Shown: in pieces, positions 34,027 through 44,940 of the stretch
Layout of the letters: the number at the start of each line of letters is the position of its first letter
How positions within the stretch are numbered: the stretch's first letter is position 1
NCBI GenBank assembly: GCA_023091665.1
Contig: JALJCQ010000033.1
Span: 496,001 to 560,000 of the forward strand
Length of the DNA: 64,000 bases
From: Pythium myriotylum
Taxonomy: Eukaryota > Oomycota > Peronosporomycetes > Pythiales > Pythiaceae
Direction of reading: 5' to 3'
Notes under the pieces: model-generated
Seen by the model: the letters and a program-made list of their open reading frames with translations, nothing else
The model's database searches: none
Told to the model about the DNA's origin: nothing
Program-made: the position numbers and the translations under genes

Positions 34027-34523
34027 GTAATCGCCGACACCGGCACTCTCCACGATGACACGATGACGCTGGACTGTCCACTTCAGTGCGCGACTGATCT
34101 GTGCCTTTTGCGGATACATTCATCGGGTGACTTTTTGCAACTTCAAGCGCCACGTATAAACATCGGATCATCTCCCTTGGCAGTTGACGCTTTGTCTTCA
34201 ACCGGCAACAGTGCAGAGACGACACAACGTTACGACAGAGAAGACGCACGAACTGGAACCAAGTCTACTGACATCGCGAGCTACGTCGATCTACAGTCGC
34301 ATCTGAAATGGCGCAAGCACGACTCGTGCTGGCGTACTTGACTGATCCGTTGGGGCATGAACAGTATGGGTTCTTCATCTGTGCAGTTTATCTGTGCAGC
34401 TCATCTGTGTAGCTCATCTGTGTAGCTAGCTCATCTCATCTGTAGGACGCTGTGGATGCTGGCGGAACTAAAACAGATCTGCTGGATGCGGCAGCCGACC
34501 ACACGGCATCACCAGACGCTTTG
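34027..34523. other. Spacer between element and carboxylesterase copy 2
   Basis: 497 bp with no credible gene. Its right part holds a run of short repeats (see separate entry); it should also contain the 3' UTR of esterase copy 2. Confidence 0.4.
34374..34445. repeat. Degenerate tandem repeat of CATCTGTG-type units
   Basis: About six imperfect units of 8-14 nt (TTCATCTGTGCAG, TTATCTGTGCAG, CTCATCTGTGTAG twice, then CTCATCTCATCTGTAG). It lies 80 bp beyond the stop of carboxylesterase copy 2, so probably in its 3' UTR. Confidence 0.8.
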
Positions 34524-36116
34524 TCACACGAGCGTTGGCGCCAGGCGCTCCTCGACGGCCTGCCAGAAGGCGCAGCGCTCAGCGTGGAGCGGCATGTAAG
34601 CGCCTGTGGTCTCAAGCGCGAGCCCACGCTTCTGCAGCAAGATTTGTTCGCGAACGCTGGCGTCGTACAGCGGCCACTGGAACGAGTCAGCCGCCGACTG
34701 ATCCGCACAGCCTGGGCTCGTAGGGCCATTAGGCGAGCCGAAGATGGCGAAATTGGTCCAGTAGCGCTGGATGGCATGCACGAACGCTCGAGTCGCGTCG
34801 TCATTGGGCAAATCCGTGACGTTGTTGAAGACGTAGCTGAGCTCTGCCGTGTGGATCGCCCGAGGAGGTCCCAGTAACGTAGACGTCTCATTGAACCGAT
34901 AGCGAAAGGTTCGGCGGCCCAACTGGGCCTGTCTGAGAGAAGTTAGTTCACTCGGACACACATAGATGGCATCCCCGTAGATCTCTGAGATGTGATCACT
35001 CGGCGTCGCGAAGTTGGCTGCTGGGTAGAGCTCCTCCACCCGCGAGTGCTCTGCGTCCGTGAGAAGAGAGAAGCGGGAGCGAACGTAGGGGAATACAGCG
35101 TCTGCCGTCTTGACCGAGAGCGTGAACATCCATCCCTCGTCCGTATTGGTGCCGAAGATGGTCGGCACTGAGCTCACTTTCCCGCTCAGAACGCGCTGGA
35201 TCGGAGAGTCCAAGAGAAAGACACCATCAACCACAGGCTGCCAGCCTAGTGCACCGCCGGCAGCCCACACGGCCGACGCATTAGCCGCCCGAAGACACGC
35301 AAGGTTGGAGGCTGAGCCGCAGCCGACTTGGCTCGCAATCTGACCGGCAACGCTGTTTTGCTTGGCTGGCGACGGCATATCGTGAGCCGTCGTGTAAGTG
35401 CCACTTTCAGTGATGGCCTTGTGGAAACTCTGCTGGTTGCCATCGCGCGAGTACAAGTGTGTGGCGACCGACTTCGCACCTGCACTCTCCCCACAAGCCG
35501 TAATGTCGTTCGGGTCGCCGCCGAAGACTGCAATATGTCGCTTAACCCACTGGAAGGCGACTTCCTGGTCGCGTAAACCGAAATTGACGCCCTCGCCCTC
35601 GCTCTTGAGCGCGTCACTCGACAAAAATCCGAACACGGAGAGGCGGTAATTTAGCGACACGTACACAATCTTGCTGTTGGCGCCCGCGATGAGGTTCGCG
35701 CCGTCGAACCAGTTACTGGAGCCGGCTACGAAAGCACCGCCGTGGATCCAGACCATCACTGGTAGCTTCGAGGACGAGGAGACACCTGCAGGCGTGTAAA
35801 CGTTCAGAAAGAGACAATCTTCGGATGTTGGGAAGTTGGCATTGCGAGGATCAGTTGGGATGTTGTTGAAGCAGACGTTGCCGTACGCTGTGGCGTTGAC
35901 GTCACCCTCGAGCAGCTTAAGCTTCGCTTGCCTCCAACGCCGATCTCCCACGGGTGGCTCGGCGTATGGAATGCCACGAAAGACCTGGATTTGCTCCCCG
36001 GCGACATTCGTTTCCAAAGTACCGGTAACAACACCTCCATCTGGAAGATTAATTCGCTGTGCGGCCGAGCCAGAGAGGAAGGCGAAGACAGCGAATGCGA
36101 AGACTGGAAGACACAT
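34524..36116 (-). CDS. Secreted type-B carboxylesterase (copy 2)
   Basis: Single exon, 530 residues, paralogue of the esterase at 31.6-33.2 kb in the same orientation. The signal peptide is MCLPVFAFAVFAFLSGSAAQ, which decides the start at 36116 although the frame is open to about 36311. Conserved features: EDCLFLNVYTPAG, HGGAF, nucleophile elbow CGESAGA, GTNTDEG, and HTAELSYVF with the catalytic His. Copy 2 has Ala where copy 1 has the last Gly of GESAGG, and a Cys rather than Phe before the elbow. Both copies keep NATAYGNVC, the FRYRFNETSTLLGPP block and a TTGAYMPLH C-terminal motif, so they arose by tandem duplication and are both apparently active. Confidence 0.93.
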   Translation of the reverse strand: MCLPVFAFAVFAFLSGSAAQRINLPDGGVVTGTLETNVAGEQIQVFRGIPYAEPPVGDRRWRQAKLKLLEGDVNATAYGNVCFNNIPTDPRNANFPTSEDCLFLNVYTPAGVSSSSKLPVMVWIHGGAFVAGSSNWFDGANLIAGANSKIVYVSLNYRLSVFGFLSSDALKSEGEGVNFGLRDQEVAFQWVKRHIAVFGGDPNDITACGESAGAKSVATHLYSRDGNQQSFHKAITESGTYTTAHDMPSPAKQNSVAGQIASQVGCGSASNLACLRAANASAVWAAGGALGWQPVVDGVFLLDSPIQRVLSGKVSSVPTIFGTNTDEGWMFTLSVKTADAVFPYVRSRFSLLTDAEHSRVEELYPAANFATPSDHISEIYGDAIYVCPSELTSLRQAQLGRRTFRYRFNETSTLLGPPRAIHTAELSYVFNNVTDLPNDDATRAFVHAIQRYWTNFAIFGSPNGPTSPGCADQSAADSFQWPLYDASVREQILLQKRGLALETTGAYMPLHAERCAFWQAVEERLAPTLV

Positions 36117-36476
36117 CGTCCGGTAGTCGTGTGCGAGGCTCACAGCAGGTTGCACACTGGGTTCCCAAAACAAAGATTTGCCCACCGTACAACCAAAAGT
36201 TGAACATCTCCAGGTGGAGTCGTTGGTTGCTTCAAGTCCTTCGGTCTCATCGCCAAGCGCGATCACACAAATAAAAGAAGCCACACAATCGAAGTTGCCT
36301 TGCTTTTTCATGTTGATGCCATGTCTGATCTTGTTGTACCACTAAGGCCAACTTCAACCACGGTAATCATTGCTGCATCTCCATGAGCGTTGACGCTATT
36401 GATCAGTCTCCACCGCAGAACTCTGTTCCCGGAAGCAGTGTTCCACTCTTCCGATTGACCACTTTTCGTGGTCCCT
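36117..36476. other. 360-bp intergenic region
   Basis: Between esterase copy 2 and the AFG2-type gene, both on the reverse strand. It should contain the esterase promoter and the AFG2 3' UTR. The esterase frame stays open to 36311 but the part before the signal peptide is not conserved in copy 1. Confidence 0.4.
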
Positions 36477-38822
36477 CTACCTGCGTCCGTCACGAAAACT
36501 CTGAAAGAACTGGAGCATCGCTGCGTCAATCTGCGGTGAGATTCGCTCGCGGGCCAGCTGGAAATGGCGCCTCAAGACACATTTCGCGTCACGATCCTCC
36601 TCGATCGAGTGCATTGCGGCCTCTCTGCACAGCGAGTACAGCTCTGCGCCAGAGAACCCGTCTGTTATCTCGGCTAGCAAGTCCATATCGACGTCCTCTC
36701 CAAGTGGGATCCTACGACAGTGTATCGAAAGGATTTCTTTCCGGGCAGCCGCATCCGGTGGCCCAACGTACAGGACGCGATCAATCCGCCCCGGTCGCAT
36801 TAGAGCATTGTCAATGAGGTCTGGTCGGTTGGTCGCAGCTACTACAAGCACCTGCTTGAGCGGCTCGATGCCGTCGAGCTCCGTCAGCAGCTGACTCAGC
36901 ACACGGTCAGCAACTTGTGAGCTGCCATCACCACCACGCTGGCTTGCTATGGCGTCGATCTCGTCGAAGAATACTACAGTTGGGGCAGCTGCACGCGCCT
37001 TACGGAAAATCGATTGTACCGCCTTTTCAGACTCGCCCACCCACTTGCTAAAGAGTTCTGGACCTTTTATCGCGATGAAGTTCATCGAGCTCTCGGTCGC
37101 AAGAGCCTTGGCTGTCAGGGTCTTGCTACACCCGGGCGGGCCATACAGCAGCACACCCTTGGGTGGACGAATGCCCATACGCACGAACGCCTCAGGGTGC
37201 TTCAGCGGCCACTCCACAGCCTCCTTGAGCTGCTGTTTGATCATTTCCTGCCCACCAATGTCACCCCACAGCACGCGTGGGACGTCAATTGCGATCTCGC
37301 GTAACGCGCTCGGTCGAATACCTCTCATTGCTCGCTTGAGATCTCCCAGTTCAATGACGAACTGCGCACCTTCACGAGATGCCCGCTGTAACGCCAGTAG
37401 CGCTGCCTCCTTGCAAAGGGCGCTAATGTCAGCACCCACATATCCATGGGCCAATGCGCTGAGTTCTTGAAGTTGTTCTGGAGGCACCGAATGAGGTAGA
37501 TTCGACATGGACACGCGCAAGATCTCCAGGCGAGCGGACGCGTTGGGGATGGAAATCTCGACTTCGCGGTCAAAGCGACCAGGTCGACGCACGGCTGGGT
37601 CCAACGCGTTCGGTCGGTTAGTCGCAGCGAGGACGACAACTTGAGACTGCTTTTCAAGTCCGTCCATGAGCGTTAATAACGTCGCGACCATGCGTTTTTC
37701 CATCTCGCCCACGCGGCTGTCGCGCTTGGGACAAATCGCATCGATCTCGTCGATGAATATCATCGATGGACCCTCCCTAGCTGCCTTGTGGAAGATTTGC
37801 CTCAGGTTCGCTTCGCTCTCGCCAATATACTTACTTACGATCTCGGGTCCGTTAATGAAGAAAATTTTAGCCTGCAATTCGCTGGCTAGGGCACGTGCGA
37901 TCATGGTTTTGCCGGTACCAGGTGGTCCAAACATAAGCAGACCCTTGGGCGGTGGGAGACCGAACTGCTTGAAGAGCTGAGGGTTGACGAGCGGCTGCTC
38001 AATGATCTGTCGGATCGTCTCAATCTCTCGCTGCAGGCCGCCGATTGCGGCAAACCCGGGGGTGCTTTGTGCTTGAGGGACAAGCGGAGGAGTCTGGTCG
38101 CTTGCAGGATTTGAAGTAGGCAGAGAATGGGAGGTCCATTGGATCACGACGTTTGTGGACATTGACACTCGATAGACAGATGCTACTGACATATCACCAC
38201 CTTCGACAGAATCCACTTCGAAGATCACGTTGACGCCGTGCACTGTGAGCGTGAGCCGAGCGGATTTGTGCACAAGCACACCGTTGAGCATGACGTGGAC
38301 GTACTTCTGCAACAATGGTGCTTCCTTCTCGGACGGCCACGCGCCGGACGCAGACGAGGCTCTAAACACGAGCCTCAGCGTTAGTTTCAAAGCTTCCTGT
38401 CTTCGGACGCGGCTCTCTGGATGCTGTAGTGGCAGGACAATTGCATGGGACTCGCTCTTGGCGAGCTGGTCTTCCCACATGGAGCTCACACCCACGCCGT
38501 TTCGTTTGATTTTGTCGAGCGGCCACGCAATTCCGCAGAGCAACAGTGCAGAGAAACTGTCAACTTCTTTGCTGCTGTAGAGGGCGACGCACGTGCCGGC
38601 GTCAACTCCGTAGTAGGCCATGTCGTGCGCATTGAGATACACTTTGGAGAGTCCCGCCGCGGACCGCGTGTTGGAGCGCAGGAACTCAATCTTGCCACGC
38701 AAGAAACGCGAGCGCGGCGGCGCGTGTTCCTGCGGTCGTGGCTGTGGCAGATCCTCGGGGGTCGCTGCGACAGCAACGTGGGCGCGCAGAGCCGCCGTCT
38801 GACGGGCCTTGGACTTGCCCAT
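36477..38822 (-). CDS. AFG2: AAA ATPase of the AFG2/SPATA5 (Drg1) type
   Basis: Single exon, 781 residues (yeast Afg2 780). The yeast enzyme strips shuttling factors from pre-60S ribosomal particles in the cytoplasm. After an N-terminal substrate-binding domain (about residues 1-235) come two AAA modules: D1 with Walker A GPPGTGKT (about residue 302) and Walker [12 protein letters not shown]2 with Walker A GPPGCSKT (about residue 557) and Walker B VVFFDEIDAI. The GPPGCSKT form and the D2 pore segment KWVGESE are typical of this subfamily and separate it from CDC48. Arginine fingers are in RRPGRFDR and MRPGRIDR. The ATG at 38822 follows an upstream open frame that has only a TTG. It shares a 162-bp promoter with the helicase gene. 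Confidence 0.95.
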   Translation of the reverse strand: MGKSKARQTAALRAHVAVAATPEDLPQPRPQEHAPPRSRFLRGKIEFLRSNTRSAAGLSKVYLNAHDMAYYGVDAGTCVALYSSKEVDSFSALLLCGIAWPLDKIKRNGVGVSSMWEDQLAKSESHAIVLPLQHPESRVRRQEALKLTLRLVFRASSASGAWPSEKEAPLLQKYVHVMLNGVLVHKSARLTLTVHGVNVIFEVDSVEGGDMSVASVYRVSMSTNVVIQWTSHSLPTSNPASDQTPPLVPQAQSTPGFAAIGGLQREIETIRQIIEQPLVNPQLFKQFGLPPPKGLLMFGPPGTGKTMIARALASELQAKIFFINGPEIVSKYIGESEANLRQIFHKAAREGPSMIFIDEIDAICPKRDSRVGEMEKRMVATLLTLMDGLEKQSQVVVLAATNRPNALDPAVRRPGRFDREVEISIPNASARLEILRVSMSNLPHSVPPEQLQELSALAHGYVGADISALCKEAALLALQRASREGAQFVIELGDLKRAMRGIRPSALREIAIDVPRVLWGDIGGQEMIKQQLKEAVEWPLKHPEAFVRMGIRPPKGVLLYGPPGCSKTLTAKALATESSMNFIAIKGPELFSKWVGESEKAVQSIFRKARAAAPTVVFFDEIDAIASQRGGDGSSQVADRVLSQLLTELDGIEPLKQVLVVAATNRPDLIDNALMRPGRIDRVLYVGPPDAAARKEILSIHCRRIPLGEDVDMDLLAEITDGFSGAELYSLCREAAMHSIEEDRDAKCVLRRHFQLARERISPQIDAAMLQFFQSFRDGRR

Positions 38823-38898
38823 GGTGCTCGGTGCTGGAATGACTGGGTCCCAAGTTGACGTTTGTATCTGTCTCAAAGGCGGTTCGTATCAGCACTTT

Positions 38899-38940
38899 TG
38901 GATTGGTTATAATATGGATCAAGAAATTTTGATTGGTTGA
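38899..38940. promoter_or_regulatory. Paired inverted CCAAT boxes in a bidirectional promoter
   Basis: The octamer GATTGGTT occurs exactly twice, at 38901-38908 and 38931-38938, 30 bp apart, inside the 162 bp between the AFG2-type and Sen1-type start codons. ATTGG is the reverse of CCAAT, the NF-Y/HAP-complex site. The region between them is A/T-rich. Confidence 0.6.
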
Positions 38941-38984
38941 AAAGGAGGAAGTTTCCTCTTGGCGCCAACAATCCACGAAATGCA

Positions 38985-41900
38985 ATGGAGAGCAATGGGG
39001 CTACAGGGAACGATGGTGCTTCTCTCAAGAAACGCAAGGCCACGGCTTCTTCTGCGGCAGCTGAAATGACAAACGACGATGCTTCACTCCCGCTGAGTGC
39101 ATCCAAGAAGTCCAAGCGCACAGCTGCGACCGAGAAACGGTACGAGAGCGAGTTTGTCAGTGTCGAAGTTGGGTTGAGAGAGTTCCACAAGCGCATGGCG
39201 TCGTCGACGGCGGCACCCGAGAAGAAGAAGAAGAAGACAGCGACGAAGCGCACAGCTGCTGGTAGCAACGGGGAGACTGCGTCCACGAAGACGCCAAGAA
39301 GCCGCAAGCAGACAGGTACGACCTCGGCAACATCAACTGCTTCGGCTACTGGAGACGCCCGACAGGACCAAACCGCAGCAAATCTGATGCCAGTTCAGGA
39401 AGAAAATCCTTCTTCGGCTGAGGAGAAATCAACGTCGGTGGTACAGGTTCGGACAGCCAAACCTGCCAAGCGAAGTGCGAAACCCTTGGCAGCATCCGGC
39501 GCACTAGCTCAGGCTCGTGCAGCAGCAGTACAAATGCAGCAAGAGCGTGTGATGCAGCGAGTACGTGATCTGCAGCATTCAGTCGAACGAGAGCAGCGTG
39601 GGTTGGTTTCATCGAACGAGCGAGAACAAACTGTGACGAGCAGAGAGTCCCCAAGTGTGGACTCCGTTGATGTTCCTTTGAGTCTAGAAAATTCCTCCCT
39701 ACCTCCACCTGGCCAGCTGCCTTCATGCGCTACGGAAACATCTGCTCTTCTGTCCCGCGCCGAAAATATCTCAACCCATGATAGTCAAGCTACCAAGTCT
39801 TCGGAAGGATTTATCGACGAGGGTCTAGATGATGATCTAGTCTTCTTGCAAGCACTTGAAGAGGTAGAGCGCAAGCTCCAGCCACAACACCCAACCGTTG
39901 TCACCCGACCCAAAGATGGTCAAAACCGGATGCAGAGTCATGCTGACCGTACACCGATCCCACCAACTTCATCAATATCGACGCAATCGGCTCCAGTGGT
40001 CGAGGCACCAGTGTCGGTGGCTATTCCAGCACGTGCGCAAGCGGTCGAATCAGTCCTTCCTTCCGGACTGCTAGAGGACTACGAGCGTCTAAAGCGTGAA
40101 AATGAGGCTCTACGCAGATCGAATGAACGGCTCCAGACTGGAGACGCTGCCACATTCGCATATCTTCCACCTGTAGAGAAACTTTCAATTTCCGCGTTAC
40201 CGCCCACTCTTGCAGCCAGCAACGATCGGTCACCTCTGGTCACCATGTCTGCCGACCTGAAAGTTGGTATTACTACTCAGGCGAGTTGCAGTTCAGGTCA
40301 GTGCCACCAAACGTGTCTACATTGCTCACAGGCAAACAGCTACGACGACGGGCACGTGCATAATCAAAAAGATAGTTGTGTACAACCACAGAATTCGAAC
40401 AGCGACTTTGGAGGGGATCAGACGGCACCAAGGGACGAAGAAATGGCTGATGTCCATGGAAGTGACATTGATATGTGTGATCCTAGTGAAGGCGTCGACC
40501 AAGAATCTATCGAATGCAAGGGTGGAGCTGAACATGGCGATAGACAAGGGGATGAAGACGACAGTGAAGAAGAGACCTTGGAAACTCGAAAGCCAACCGT
40601 CGACAGAGGAGATTTTAGCCAATATCGATCAAACCCACCTTGCCATGATGAGCTTGAAGATAATTCTTCGGTACTGGCGACAGTTGGAGTTTCGGGCCCC
40701 GTTTCACGGGTATTACGTCCTGTCACACACGAGTCTGACCTATCCACGCAAACCGTGTCAGCAAGATTGCTGAATCAATCCCAGATGCGATCGATTCCTA
40801 TTCCACAGAACCCGAGTGGCTCGGACACTGAAAGCGATCTTGAAATCAAGGCCTCTCTTCAACGCTCTGCAGCTTCACAAGTATCATCATCGTCGTCTAG
40901 TGAAGAATCAGATGTCGAAGATATGGAAGGTGGTGCCAATGGGTTCAACGTTTTGGAGGCGGCTCTACGAGCAGGTACTGGGCGTGGTTTTGCACATCCT
41001 ACAGCGAAGCCGAACACTCGAGACTCTGCCGTGTCACGCTTAATTGAGCGCGAAGAGGTGATTAAATCTCCAGCAACTGTATCCAGATCCTCTGCGGAGA
41101 GTCGCAAGGCCAAAAAGCGGCGAATAACAAACCCCACCAAGGACAAGAGCACCCTTCTCTGGCCAACACTGGATGACTTTTATGACTTCGTTCTCGATCT
41201 AACCCCTCGCCGGGTGTTGCAAAGTGACCCCGCTCATCTTCAACTGATTCGCGCATACGAGAAAGCTCGAGCGCGCCTTCCAATGCATTACCCAGGAATC
41301 AAGCAGTATTGTGACGTCCAACAAGAGGGTATACTAGACGAGTTACTGTCCTCCGTTCGAAACTCAGAAGAAATGTCGTTACACAGTACCACACGGTCGC
41401 GATTATGGCTTACCTCCATCTCACCTTGCAGTAGTAACACCAGCCACTCGGTAACTGTGAAGAAAGCCAACACGTCAACCTCGTCGCTGGCGCCGGCTTC
41501 GTTGAACCCAAATGTGATTTTCATCGAAAGTGGCTTCTCTGGCACGTCGGCACCAGGCAAGGAAGACTTTATTGTCACATTCGAAGACGTTCGCACTGGT
41601 CCAAACCACAGATGCTCTCTCACCGATTTTGTCAGTGGCGATTTACTTGCAATGCGGTCACCCCAGTGGCGTGGGCATGACATCTACGCATTCGGCATCG
41701 TACTCTGTAACTCAGTCGTCGCAGTTGGGGGAACAGCGTCAACAGGAGAAAGAGGAGGGTCAAACCCAGATCAGCTTTGTGTCCTAGTTCGGGCACCTGC
41801 TGATGACAAAGAAGCAGCAAGCCACTTTGCATCCATTATGGAGATGTGTCTGGTCAACCAGCAGTCTTCTGAGTGGTACTGGTCGCTCGATCAGGTGCAC

Positions 41901-43719
41901 AACCTCACTACCAGCGCTCGTGAGTACCAAGCGATCAAGTCAGTTCGATTTTTGAAACCTGAGACGAAGGAAATGCTCATGAGCGGAATCATACCAGAGA
42001 TCGTCAAGTCCGAAGTCACACAAGTTGTCGAGCCACGGAAGAAACTCACAAGCGGATTGCTGCATGAGCTTGAAGGAAAGTACAATCCATCCCAGTTGCA
42101 AGCCATTTTCGGTGCTATCAGTGATGACAGTTCCTTCAGTATCATTCAAGGACCGGTATGTGCAATTTTCTCTGCAGTATGTTTATTCACCTAACGCTCT
42201 TAGTGATTATTATCAGCCGGGAACTGGGAAGACTAAGACAATTCTCGGTGTCCTAAACGCTTTGCTTGATGGTGCAGCATTGTCTGCGTCTCGTCAGGCA
42301 CAGGCCAAATCACGAATTCGCGTTGGTGCCTCACTTCAAGACAATAATTCTTCGGCCAATGTTGCAAATGAGAAGAAGAATGTTGCCCAGAACTCAATTC
42401 GCGTGCTCGTTGCTGCACCAAGCAATGCTGCTGTGGACGAGTTGATCGTGCGTTTGCTCAGCGAAGGAATTTATGATGCGAGGCAACGCAAAACGTATCG
42501 TCCACGAGTTGTTCGCGTGGGGCGACCTGAGAGTCTTCAGCAACAACAGCGAATGTCATCAACGGAGCGTGAACAGCAGCAGGATCTTACGCGGAAAAAG
42601 AAGTGGCGCAAGTATGCGAGTGAGGTCGAAGAGATTCTGGTTGAGAATCTTGTAAACAAGCATAGATCGGCGTTCCCAACTGCAAAACAGGCCCGTCAAA
42701 CCATCATCCAAAGCGCACAAATTGTCTTTTGCACTCTGAGCGGAGCTGGGTCCGTTGCAATGTGTGAACTCCAGTCGCACCATTTTGACGCGCTTGTGAT
42801 AGATGAAGCCGCTCAAGCTGTTGAGGCCTCTCTCTTGATACCATTCAAGTTCCAACCAAGCCGGGTTGTGCTCGTCGGTGACCATCGACAATTACCAGCA
42901 ACTGTAATCTCAAAGAGACTTGTCGAGCTTGGGTACGACCGTAGCTTGTTCCAGCGTCTGGTCGAAAATGGGTCCCGCGTGTTCATGTTGACCCAACAAT
43001 ATCGCATGCACCCCGAGATTTCATGGTTTCCGTCGACCTATTTCTACAATAGCAAACTCGTTGAGGCGCCGCAAATGAAAGAGTGGACGGCCCGAAAGTA
43101 TCATGTCGAGCGCTATTTCAGCCCATTCGTCTTCTACGACGTGCTCTCTGGTCAGCAAAGTCAAGTGAGCGGATCGAAGTCGCTGCGCAATATCAACGAG
43201 ATGGAGTGCATCATGGTGTTGCTCACTCGGCTTGTGGTGGAAAAATATCCCGAGCTAGATTGGCGGCGAAAGATTGGCATCATTGCGCCTTACAAACAGC
43301 AAATTCACGAACTACGGGGCGAACTTCAGCGCTGGGAGAAGAAATACGACAAACGCCTCGACATCGAGGTGAACACTGTCGACGGATTTCAGGGCCGCGA
43401 GAAAGAGGTGATCATCTACTCTTGTGTGCGAACAAGTCGCACCGGCCAGGCTCGCAGAGGCCCCGGGGGCCAAAGCGTCGAGGCCTTCTGGGCCGACGAG
43501 CGGCGCATGAACGTGGCGATCACACGAGCCAAGAGCAGTCTGTGGATCATCGGCAACTCGACGCTGCTGAGGCAAAGTGCTGCTTGGCGCGCCTTGATCA
43601 CTCACGCCAAGGACTCTCGTCGCTATTTACTGGAGGAGGACCTCCTGGGCAGGCGAGAGCGCAGCCACGAGCGAGATGCGCGGCGAGATCGCTCCCGGTC
43701 GAGATCGCGTCGGCGTTGA
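38985..43719 (+). CDS. Sen1/senataxin-type superfamily 1 helicase
   Basis: Two exons (38985-42155, 42217-43719; intron 61 nt) give 1557 residues. Sen1 and its relatives unwind RNA-DNA hybrids and act in transcription termination and R-loop removal in the nucleus. The first 700 residues are low-complexity, with basic KKKKK, Ser/Thr-rich and acidic tracts. A conserved lead-in (WPTLDDFYDFVLDLTPRRVL, about residue 725) precedes the helicase core: Walker A GPPGTGKT (about residue 1056, split by the intron after GP), DEAAQA (motif II), VGDHRQLPATV, QYRMHPEIS, VDGFQGREKEVII and NVAITRAKSSLWIIG. The last 25 residues are an Arg/Ser-rich tail. The ATG at 38985 is the first in frame. Upf1 is less likely because it would carry a zinc-rich CH domain. 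Confidence 0.9.
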
Positions 43720-43981
43720 AACTCATCGACATGAGATTTGAAAAAATAATGTTGGAAAGTTCCCGCCAATATCTTTCCATACAGGGTCCTCTATTGAGAA
43801 GTATACATGAGGTATACACCTATGTCCGGATACGCCCGGCCCCATCCCTCGCTTTTCTTCTCTTCCTCTGCCAGTCGGTGGCGGTAGCCTCGCGAGCCGA
43901 CGGTGGTTGAACCGCGCCGGCCATTCAAACCCCCGCCCTCGTTTTCGTTCTGGAGCCACCACACAACCCAAGGAAAGAAAG

Positions 43982-44726
43982 ATGGCGGACGCGGAGAAGA
44001 AGGAAGAGATCGTGCCCAAGGTCGAGGCCGAGGAGGCCGACGAGGGACAGGACCCGGAGGCCGAGGAGCCGCAGGCCTACTTCGAGCCGGTCGTCAAGCT
44101 CGACGAGGTCGAGGTCGTGAGCGGCGAGGAGGATGAGGAAGTGCTCTTCAAGATGTGAGTCCTGCGCACCGTGGAGCACAATGGAGGCGGGGAGATTAAC
44201 GGGGGGTTTGTGTCATGGAAACAGTCGCGCCAAGCTTTTCTGCTTCCGCGAGACGCTGCTTGACAAGGGCACCGGCAAGAAGACGTGGTGCGAGCGTGGC
44301 GTCGGCGAGGTCAAATTCCTCAAGCACAAGGAGCACCAGAAGGTGCGCCTCTTGATGCGCCAGGAGAAGACCCTCAAGATCATCATCAACCACCTCGTTG
44401 ACTCGCGCACGGAGCTCTCGCCCAACATGGGCAGCGACCGCGCCTGGGTCTTCAGCTGCTACGACTTCGCCGAGGGCAAGCTCGAGACGCAGGTCTTTGC
44501 TCTTCGCTTCGGTAACGCCGAGAACGCGCAGAAGTTCAAGGAGGCCCACGACAACGCCAAGAAGGTCAACAAGGCCCTCGAGGCGGGTGCCGATGCCGAG
44601 GACACGACCGCTGGCGACGCCGCTGCCAAGGCCCTCGAAGGTCTGGACGTCAAGAAGGAGGTGCGTTTGCAACACCCAGTGTGCTTGGATTTCTCTATGT
44701 TCTCACTGTGTTTTTATATGTAGTAA
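43982..44726 (+). CDS. RANBP1: Ran-binding protein 1 (RanBP1)
   Basis: Two main coding exons (43982-44154, 44225-44660) and a last exon that starts with the stop codon (44724-44726) give 203 residues; human RanBP1 has 201. It binds RanGTP and helps RanGAP release transport complexes at the nuclear pore. The acidic N-terminus leads into a full RanBD: YFEPVVKLDEVEV, EDEEVLFKIRAKLFCFRE, KTWCERGVGEVKFL, RLLMRQEKTLKIIINH, RAWVFSCYDFAEGKLE, ETQVFALRFGNAENAQKFKEA. The 63-nt last intron has donor GTGCGT right after the final Glu codon and acceptor TAG immediately before TAA. If it is retained, 20 residues are added and the acceptor TAG itself becomes the stop. Confidence 0.9.
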
Positions 44727-44940
44727 ATACCGAAGACGGCCCTCCCGTTGATTTGATTTTTAGGAGATACAGATGAGAGACACTTGCATGTAGAACAAGG
44801 ATAGGAGACGACACGAAATGACTGGAAAAAAAATGGCGTTTGCGAGTTGTCTCGTTCACTTTGCAATGCATTCATGCTCACATTGCGCACAATGTAGCCA
44901 TTTCCTCTAATTAGAGTGAATCAGCATCTTCAACATTCGA

